Origin: an uncultured Porphyromonadaceae bacterium
GTDB taxonomy: Bacteria; Bacteroidota; Bacteroidia; Bacteroidales; Muribaculaceae
Direction of reading: 5' to 3'
Assembly: GCA_900548705.1 (NCBI GenBank)
Contig: URLF01000059.1
Coordinates: 1 to 15,728, forward strand
DNA length: 15,728 bases
Shown here one piece after another: positions 8,819 to 13,272 of the stretch. Positions within the stretch are counted from its first letter, which is position 1. Each line of letters starts with the position of its first letter. The position numbers were made by a program, and so were the translations under genes. The notes under the pieces are model-generated. The model had not been told where the DNA came from. It saw only the letters and a list, made by a program, of their open reading frames with translations, and ran no database searches.

Positions 8819-9178
8819 TTAGTCAAGCGCAATTATACCAAAATCTCCCGTCAGAGGAATATCAATGATTTGAGAGTAATAACCAATGGAAGATATTTTT
8901 ATAAATTTGGAACCCTCACAATTTTCCCTGAACACAAATAATCCGTTCTCATCAGTGACTGTACCCGCGATATAGGTGGAGTCAGATTTAAGCACGACAA
9001 CATTTGCAAAACTTATTGGAGCTTTGTTTTCATCTACGACAACCCCTTTCAATTCTTGGACTCCGGCAATTACAGGAGCAACGCCCGATTGGCCCGTAAT
9101 ATCTGCATGTGCCAATGCAATGAAGGGCACCGCGACCATCAGGCTAAATATTGAAAAGATCGTAATTATTCGTATCAT
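8819..9178 (-). pseudogene. Receptor fragment 1: signal peptide and carboxypeptidase-like domain
   Basis: This is the 119-residue 5' piece of the broken receptor. Residues 1 to about 25 are a hydrophobic signal peptide. Residues about 42-115 form the regulatory-like beta-sandwich common before Bacteroidetes plugs (GVVVDENKAPISFANVVV, then AGTVTDENGLF). It ends at TAA immediately before the expected start of the plug. Alone it would yield only a small secreted domain. Confidence 0.75.
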
Positions 9179-9203
9179 ATCATTGTTGTTTCGATTTCTT
9201 AGG

Positions 9204-9211
9204 CAAAATTA
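9204..9211 (-). promoter_or_regulatory. -7 element of the receptor promoter
   Basis: On the minus strand this reads TAATTTTG, 25 bases before the receptor ATG. No TTG-type -33 element is present at the right spacing; instead the operator at 9231-9250 covers that position. This is the arrangement expected for an activator-dependent promoter. Confidence 0.55.
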
Positions 9212-9230
9212 CAGCCGCAGAAAATTCCTC

Positions 9231-9250
9231 GCCATACCCAAATGGGTACG
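9231..9250. promoter_or_regulatory. Palindromic operator 1 of the receptor promoter
   Basis: GCCATACCCAAATGGGTACG contains the palindrome TACCC-n4-GGGTA. Its centre is about 43 bases upstream of the predicted transcript start. It overlaps the -33 position. A second copy in inverse orientation lies 20 bases away. It is probably a site for a dimeric regulator, and the adjacent LuxR-type gene is the obvious candidate, though that link is inferred. Confidence 0.65.
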
Positions 9251-9270
9251 ATTGCATCTCGGATAGAAAA

Positions 9271-9290
9271 CGTACCCTTTTGGGTATGGC
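9271..9290. promoter_or_regulatory. Palindromic operator 2 of the receptor promoter
   Basis: CGTACCCTTTTGGGTATGGC is the reverse complement of operator 1 except for one central base. Its core is TACCC-n4-GGGTA. Centre-to-centre distance to operator 1 is 40 bases, so both sites lie on nearly the same DNA face; its centre is near -83 of the predicted start. Confidence 0.65.
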
Positions 9291-9336
9291 ACAACAATCA
9301 GTATACTCCTATTTTACAGAGTAACAATTTTCGAAT

Positions 9337-9513
9337 ATGACAGGAGAGGAAAAACGTCTGATTACAGTTAGCTATGCCTGTGATAAGAAAGGCTAAGACG
9401 ATGCAGCATAACGGACAGCGGCGTACATCTGCGTAAAGATAGCGGCTGACATCGCCGTCGGGCGCAATGTCAAGCACTTTCCGAGATTCTATCCCAACAA
9501 GAATTTAGAGTAG
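9337..9513 (+). pseudogene. Possible relic of a small gene with two in-frame stops
   Basis: From an ATG at 9337 one plus-strand frame gives 19 codons (beginning MTGEEKRLITV), a TAA, four codons (DDAA), a second TAA, then 33 codons ending PNKNLE before TAG at 9511-9513. The last stretch (CVKIAADIAVGRNVKHFPRF) has protein-like composition. I do not recognise a family. It ends tail to tail with the regulator gene, overlapping its last bases. It may be chance, since 58 codons with two stops is weak evidence. The rest of the 9179-9504 gap holds only the promoter and the two operators. Confidence 0.22.
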
Positions 9514-10020
9514 CTTACTATTGGTCGCCGCCACTATCGCCTCCGAAATGTTACGGACTTCCAATTTCTCGAATATGCGCTTACGGTATTTCTTGATTGT
9601 GTCGGGAGAGAGGCAGATTTTATCAGCTATTTCTGACATGGTATATCCCTGAATTGAGAGCGTCAGCACTGACTTCTCCCCGTCAGTGAGTGAGGGCATC
9701 TGCTTTTTAATCCATCTTCGTGAAACGGTATTGTATTCAAAGTATTCGGATGAGCCGACACGGTGCATTTCGATATGTCCCGCGTCGGTGTGGGTGGCAG
9801 CCGATACGACACACAGCGCAAGCCATCTCCTGCCATCGGAGGTGAGGGCAAGCGGCGTCAGCTTTTGGTTAATGAGAATCTTTCTATCGCTGTTGAGAAT
9901 ATGGAAGTCGGAGGTGATACCAATCCTTGCGCTCATGGACAGGAATATCGTTATAAAAGGCGAACCCGGCTTTGTTGAGAGTAAGCAGCAACGGCTGTTC
10001 ATTCTCCGGAACAAAGTCAA
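9505..10020 (-). pseudogene. Regulator fragment: linker and LuxR-type HTH
   Basis: This 171-codon frame is open from 10020, but only the part after the frameshift (from about ARIGITSDFH) is genuine. It ends in a GerE-type HTH of about 60 residues. The first 30 or so residues are the out-of-frame reading of the sensor half. Without an internal start it would not be translated as a functional DNA-binding domain. Confidence 0.6.
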
Positions 10021-10258
10021 GGTAGAAGCGGTGTCCCAATTCCTTCACCCGTTCCGGCGACAGACCGCACAGGAACATCGAATTTGGTGATATATATAGA
10101 AAGTTTTGTCTGAAATAGTCGATGATATAGACGCTCTGATAAGATGAACGCGAAAACGCCTCTGCCGAGTGGATATATTCATCCACACGGCTGTAATCGA
10201 CTCCTTCCGAGAGTCGGATCTCGTTATCTGGTATGAAGAATTCACTTGGCGTTTCCAC
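9884..10258 (-). pseudogene. Regulator fragment: N-terminal PAS-like domain
   Basis: This 124-codon frame covers the sensor half. Homology-like sequence runs to VHERK (about residue 110), after which it reads out of frame (DWYHLRLPYSQQR) to a stop. The start is GTG, with no ATG in frame upstream. Confidence 0.6.
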
Positions 10259-10279
10259 TTGCTATTGTTTTTGTGGGTA

Positions 10280-10287
10280 CAAAATTA
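10280..10287 (-). promoter_or_regulatory. Possible -7 element of the LuxR-type gene
   Basis: On the minus strand this reads TAATTTTG, 21 bases before the GTG start. No convincing -33 element is seen. GTACCC directly follows the box and equals half of the receptor operator, which could mean weak autoregulation but may be chance. Confidence 0.4.
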
Positions 10288-10381
10288 GCGATTTTTCTCA
10301 ATGACTCGCTGTGTAGAGCCTCAAATCTACTGCGACTAAGAGAAAAAGAATCGAATTAAATATAACTAACGCGCCCCTTAA

Positions 10382-10414
10382 AAATCCCAAAATCGGGTAT
10401 CCGGTTTTCGATTT
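10382..10414 (-). terminator. Hairpin terminator downstream of the TonB-like gene
   Basis: AAAATCGG (10389-10396) pairs with CCGGTTTT (10401-10408, one wobble) around GTAT, extended by AAATC/GATTT after a small internal loop. On the minus strand GGGATTTTTAAG follows, giving a short U-run. It lies about 80 bases after the stop of the remnant frame at 10494-10718. The rest of the 10259-10493 gap shows no gene. Confidence 0.5.
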
Positions 10415-10493
10415 CTTCAACTAATTAGTATACCACGAGTACACCATTAATTTTATAATAATCTATATTACAGCATAGTTATGAACTGTGAAA

Positions 10494-10718
10494 TTAGATA
10501 TGATATGTGAAGGAGGTGTCATCGCCATCTTGCATACCTGACCTTAAAATCCACGTCGCGTAACCTTTGAAGTCGAAACCATTGGCTTTCTCCAGACGCT
10601 GGATAAAATCGGCAGTACAAATGTCTGAAATTTCGAAATTTGGGTCTTTGGCGGTGTCAAAGACCAAATTTTCATATAATTGCTTGATTTTGGATTCAAT
10701 ATTGAGGAAATGATTTAT
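10494..10718 (-). pseudogene. 74-codon frame with ATA in place of a start codon, unknown function
   Basis: Immediately after the TonB-like gene an open frame begins at ATA (10718-10716) and runs 74 codons to TAA. The peptide looks like a compact charged protein (NHFLNIESKIKQLYE, FIQRLEKANGFDFKGYATW, ending TSFTYHI). The junction reads TTATAAATC: the ATA overlaps the TAA stop of the preceding gene. A single G-to-A change from ATGA would convert both ATG to ATA and TGA to TAA, so I infer a lost start in a formerly coupled gene. Weak initiation at ATA, or at an in-frame TTG near 10670, remains possible. I do not recognise the family. Confidence 0.4.
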
Positions 10719-11362
10719 AAAGAACTTTCTCCGCCTCTTATAAATATCGCACCCGGCTCTTTGAAAGTTATTGCAACAGTATAGTGTAAATTGCTCTTTC
10801 GGGGAGTAAAGTATTTGACACGGAATTTGGGGAACGCATTGACAAGCCTTAAAGCCTCTTCATTTGCCGCCTCGTTTTTGCTCGGGCGCATAATCCTCGG
10901 ATTACTTACTGAGCCATCGGGATGAACGGTAAAACTAACAAACACTCTTTCACAACCTTTGTAACCTTCGGGCACTTTGATGTTGGCATCAATCCACTCT
11001 TTTAGTTTTCCGTTACCTCCGGGAAACTCACAGCGAGGGTCAACATTTATAAAAAGTTGCTTCAATTCCGCTTTAATTCCGGCAACGGTTTCGGGCGAAA
11101 CTGTCATAAATACCGCCCGGTTGCCATACTCATCGTTTTTTATTTCCATTTTTTGAATGGAGTCAGTCGGTACCATATCAGGATATGCCCCTGCAATCCA
11201 TTCATTATTGAAATAGAAGAATACTGTTTCAGTCTCCTGTTCAGTCAGGGGAAACTGAATTTCTCTTACAATTGTGTCGTTCACACTGCAATTCTGCGCG
11301 AATGCTATGCACGACTGAATGATAATCGATGAAACTAAAATTAACTTCTTCATATAATTCAT
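10715..11362 (-). CDS. Secreted protein with TonB C-terminal domain
   Basis: The 215-residue product has an N-terminal signal peptide (MKKLILVSSIIIQSCIAFAQ) with likely cleavage after AFA. A divergent middle region follows, then a TonB C-terminal-type domain at about residues 112-201: EFPGGNGKLKEWIDANIKVP, then VFVSFTVHPDGSVSNPRI, EALRLVNAFPKF and YTVAITF. This pattern is typical of Bacteroidetes energy-transducer-like proteins. It lacks a lasting membrane anchor and a proline-rich spacer, so it may be a periplasmic TonB-domain protein rather than a working transducer. Cys18 follows IIQS, not a good lipobox. A second ATG at 11353 (MKK) is an equally good start. The 3' end overlaps the remnant frame at 10494-10718. 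Confidence 0.75.
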   Translation of the reverse strand: MNYMKKLILVSSIIIQSCIAFAQNCSVNDTIVREIQFPLTEQETETVFFYFNNEWIAGAYPDMVPTDSIQKMEIKNDEYGNRAVFMTVSPETVAGIKAELKQLFINVDPRCEFPGGNGKLKEWIDANIKVPEGYKGCERVFVSFTVHPDGSVSNPRIMRPSKNEAANEEALRLVNAFPKFRVKYFTPRKSNLHYTVAITFKEPGAIFIRGGESSL

Positions 11363-11431
11363 TTTATCAAGAAGTTAGGTCAATGTTCAATCTCAGCTAT
11401 ATCCACTAACATCATATGAGCTAACATAAAT

Positions 11432-11473
11432 CTATGGTAGATAAACACAAGCAATGAGTTTACCTACCAATAG
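11432..11473 (-). terminator. Hairpin terminator after the frameshifted unknown gene
   Basis: CTAT-GGTAG-a-TAAAC (11432-11446) pairs with GTTTA-c-CTACC-a-ATAG (11458-11473) around an 11-base loop, with one mismatch and one bulge. On the minus strand GATTTATGTT follows. It stands just after the stop at 11487. Confidence 0.5.
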
Positions 11474-11486
11474 ATTTTAGCGATAA

Positions 11487-12156
11487 TTAGAATAATAACT
11501 CGATATCGGACCGAAGCTGTTTGCAGATTTTGTCAAAAACTATATTTCCCAGTTCGGACTTTCGATGCTGAGGTGTCCTGTCAAGCATATTACAATTATC
11601 TAAAACATGCTTTTTTATGTATTCAAACGCCTTTTTCTCATTTAGAACTATGAACTCATTGACTACATTCGTTTTGTCAATTATTCTATCAAATAGATGG
11701 TATGCAGTAAAGAGCATCTTTGTATTAGTTGCCATTGGCATATCATTTGGCAAACCATCATTAAGCACTGCAAAGGGATTGTATGGATTTGCGCCATGTG
11801 CTTGACAAGCCTGTTCAACCTTGTTGATTAAAAATCTTTGCCACTGAATAAGCAGCATCATTAATCTTGCTGCTGCTTCATCGTGTACGTTTTGTTTCTC
11901 TGAGTTAAGCGCTTGAGAAAAACACAGGAAGGCATTTTCGGCTCTAACTTCTTGTATATCCTGGTCGGGCTCTTGAAAACCAAGACACACCTGAAAGACT
12001 TTCCCAATTAGAAGTGGACTATCTATGTCTAGGAGTTCATGGGTTGTGAACAAAATAGTTATAGATGTGTTTGGCGCATTGTTCCAATGTAGAATAGTCC
12101 TGCATTCCGAATGCAGTCCATGCCATCAGCGCATTATAGCTTAAAGCATTATCCAT
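11487..12156 (-). pseudogene. Unknown helical protein, interrupted by a frameshift
   Basis: A 39-codon frame starting with ATG at 12156 (MDNALSYNALMAWTAFGMQD) ends at TGA at 12037. It overlaps a second frame that runs to 11487 with no ATG at its head, only a TTG at 12053. Removing one C from CCC at 12041-12043 (minus strand) joins them as FVHNHELLDIDSPLL. The span is 670 bases, 223 codons plus one, as an insertion predicts, giving a 222-residue protein. It is rich in predicted helix (DEAAARLMMLLIQWQRFLIN, FEYIKKHVLDN) without signal peptide or membrane segment, so probably cytosolic. I do not recognise a family. It lies 67 bases after the 12224-12682 gene on the same strand and may share its transcript. 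Confidence 0.5.
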
Positions 12157-12223
12157 GAATAATTTGTTTTGCAATTTAAGTTTTGCGAGTTCAGTTTGCG
12201 AGACTTAAATTACAGATTATACT

Positions 12224-12682
12224 TTACTGAACAAACATTATACGGTAGTAATATTCATCAATATCTTTGGGATTTACTATGATGAATGCTATTGTTTTTC
12301 CTTGTTGCTTGGAAATCATGAACATATTAATTTTACCATGCTCAAAACCGCTATGAGTAATCGGCATTTCTTCGATAATCTCATTACCACGAACCATTGA
12401 AGTTTGAGAAACCTCTGCTCGTTCATTCTTGTGATAGAAAGCCGAGATTATTCTGAATTGAACAAGGGGAAATTCGCGGCCAAAGTCATTGTCAAAAACT
12501 TGAACAAAGATTGTTCCGTTGTTAGATACGCGCATTATGCTTGCCGTCGCATTTGAAAGTATTGAAGTTCTTTCGGCTCGTTCTTCAACCGCATTAACAT
12601 AATGACATCTTTCAACTATAATCTTGTTGAAATCAGCCATAAATGTACCACCTTCACTGATTTGTTTTATCGATACTGTCAT
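12224..12682 (-). CDS. Hypothetical protein of 152 residues
   Basis: This is an intact reading frame of unknown function. The sequence looks like a beta-rich soluble protein (GTIFVQVFDNDFG, FPLVQFRIISAFYH, KTIAFIIVNPKDIDEYYYRI) with no signal peptide or membrane segment. The first ATG at 12682 follows an A-rich stretch typical of Bacteroidetes starts. A second ATG 14 codons in (MADFNKIIVERCH) is also plausible, which would give 138 residues. No clear promoter is seen directly upstream; the structured RNA region lies on the same strand about 85 bases before it, and readthrough of its terminator could supply transcription. Confidence 0.55.
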   Translation of the reverse strand: MTVSIKQISEGGTFMADFNKIIVERCHYVNAVEERAERTSILSNATASIMRVSNNGTIFVQVFDNDFGREFPLVQFRIISAFYHKNERAEVSQTSMVRGNEIIEEMPITHSGFEHGKINMFMISKQQGKTIAFIIVNPKDIDEYYYRIMFVQ

Positions 12683-12764
12683 TGTTTGTTGTGCCGTTTA
12701 ATCTGTTGGCTCTTCAGGTTTCTTGTTTTCTCAATATTCTTATTCCAAAGTGGCCCAACTCAGG

Positions 12765-12802
12765 AAATAAATAAAAGAGGCGTGGGCTGCTATGCCACGC
12801 CT
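12765..12802 (-). terminator. Terminator of the structured RNA
   Basis: On the minus strand AGGCGTGG (12802-12795) pairs with CCACGCCT (12785-12778) around nine bases, followed by CTTTTATTTATTT. This is a good rho-independent terminator and fixes the strand of the candidate RNA. The plus strand has no T-run after the same stem. Confidence 0.7.
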
Positions 12803-12990
12803 TTACGGATAGGTGGTAGGAATACCTGTATATGAAGATGTGGAAATAACAACTCCACGCCGTATGGCATGGAGACTGTTATGACTTTCTCTTGCATATA
12901 CATGGATGTAAGTTTCCTACGCTTTATCCATACAAGCAGAAGACATAACGTCTCTTAGTTTCAATATGTCGTAGATAGAATATGTCTATC
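12766..12990 (-). ncRNA. Candidate structured non-coding RNA, about 220 nt
   Basis: The minus strand carries a -7 box at 13004-12997, a long nested hairpin, and a terminator. From outside inward the arms are GGATA/TATCC (12807-12811 with 12925-12929), GTAGGAA/TTCCTAC (12816-12822 with 12914-12920), TGTATATG/CATATACA (12827-12834 with 12895-12902), then, across a bubble of about a dozen bases on each side, ATAACA/TGTTAT, CTCCA/TGGAG and GCC/GGC around GTAT (12846-12882). That is 34 nested pairs in 123 bases. A long rod with a central bubble and a terminal hairpin resembles 6S RNA, which mimics an open promoter, but I cannot confirm the family. It could instead be a leader of the 12224-12682 gene or a folded-repeat remnant. 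About 60 bases at the 5' end have only short hairpins (GATAGA/TCTATC). Confidence 0.5.
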
Positions 12991-12996
12991 CAATTG

Positions 12997-13004
12997 CAAA
13001 GTTA
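12997..13004 (-). promoter_or_regulatory. -7 element upstream of the structured RNA
   Basis: On the minus strand this reads TAACTTTG followed by C, a canonical Bacteroidetes -7 element. The predicted start is near 12990. A TTG -33 element is lacking; the space holds an inverted repeat (13015-13034). Confidence 0.5.
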
Positions 13005-13014
13005 GCAATTTTTT

Positions 13015-13034
13015 CTGAATGTATTGCCATTCAG
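13015..13034. promoter_or_regulatory. Inverted repeat CTGAATG/CATTCAG at the -33 position
   Basis: Perfect seven-base arms (13015-13021 and 13028-13034) with a six-base spacer lie 11-30 bases upstream of the -7 box at 13004-12997. A second perfect repeat, GCCCAA-n5-TTGGGC, abuts it at 13034-13050. Together they may be binding sites controlling the RNA promoter; no regulator can be assigned. The stretch 13051-13182 shows no gene. Confidence 0.35.
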
Positions 13035-13182
13035 CCCAAAAAAATTGGGCAAATTCGAGAAAAGAAGTGAAGTATTAAATATGGCACATCTGCAATCATT
13101 ATCGACTATAATTTCGAGTTTTTAAGAGGAACTTGAACCATAGGGACAAGTCTGAATTCCGGACAAATTTTTCGAAACAAAT

Positions 13183-13236
13183 ATCGCTTCGCGATGCAGG
13201 CCGTGATTGGTTGCGGGCCTGAAATCGCGAAGCGAT
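13183..13236. terminator. Palindromic terminator after the ABC-F gene
   Basis: Perfect 13-base arms ATCGCTTCGCGAT (13183-13195) and ATCGCGAAGCGAT (13224-13236), plus inner arms CAGGCC/GGCCTG (13197-13202 with 13216-13221), form a strong hairpin 36 bases after the ABC-F stop. On the minus strand ATTTGTTT follows; on the plus strand TGTTTTATT follows, so it may stop both directions. Each 13-base arm can also fold on itself (ATCGC-n3-GCGAT). Confidence 0.7.
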
Positions 13237-13272
13237 TGTTTTATTGGGAGGGGGGCTATTAGAGGGTTGGGG

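Larger units (their letters stand above)
6819..9178 (-). pseudogene. TonB-dependent outer-membrane receptor (OMP_b-brl type), broken
   Basis: Three leftward reading frames form one receptor gene. It has a signal peptide (ending about ALAHA), a carboxypeptidase-like regulatory domain (ELKGVVVDENKAPISFANV), a plug beginning MLGEVVV with the segment IYINGRLVRD, and a long beta-barrel ending NSTRDRYKGR. Two lesions interrupt it. Near 8814-8824 the frame stops at GAC TAA, and restoring one base there (for example GACC) gives LDLSTMLGEVVV, a natural junction. At 7206-7208 an in-frame TAG follows AIDT, after which the same frame stays open to the barrel end at 6819. The full span is 2360 bases, one short of 787 codons, matching a single-base deletion. 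The repaired length of about 786 residues suits the family. Such proteins import ligands with TonB/ExbB/ExbD energy; the substrate cannot be told. Confidence 0.8.
9505..10258 (-). pseudogene. LuxR-type HTH regulator with PAS-like sensor, frameshifted
   Basis: Two overlapping leftward frames make one regulator of about 250 residues. The N-terminal part (GTG start at 10258; a TAG lies just upstream in frame) resembles a PAS-like sensor domain (FRQNFLYISPNSMFLCGLS). The second frame continues it (ILINQKLTPLALT) and ends in a LuxR/GerE helix-turn-helix (LTDGEKSVLTLSIQG, MSEIADKICLSPDTIKKYRK). The frames join if one G is removed from AAGG at 9925-9928, giving ERKIGITSDFH. The span is 754 bases, 251 codons plus one, as a one-base insertion predicts. 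The product would be a cytosolic DNA-binding protein. It sits upstream of the receptor, and the paired operators lie between them, so it is the likely receptor regulator. As it stands, the sensor half is made without the HTH. Confidence 0.75.

Noticed and set aside
10275..10280. GGGTAC half-site of the receptor operator next to the LuxR-type gene's -7 box
   Set aside because: The other half of the palindrome is absent and six bases occur often by chance, so autoregulation is not supported.
12179..12202. Short direct repeat AGTTTTGCGAG / AGTTTGCGAG between two minus-strand genes
   Set aside because: Only about ten bases and two copies with an indel. This is too short to distinguish from chance, and it is not a CRISPR or insertion-site signature.
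6609..13272. Search for CRISPR arrays, tRNA genes, integrases, transposases or attachment-site repeats in the accessory block
   Set aside because: No regularly spaced repeats, cloverleaf, recombinase motifs or flanking duplications could be seen.
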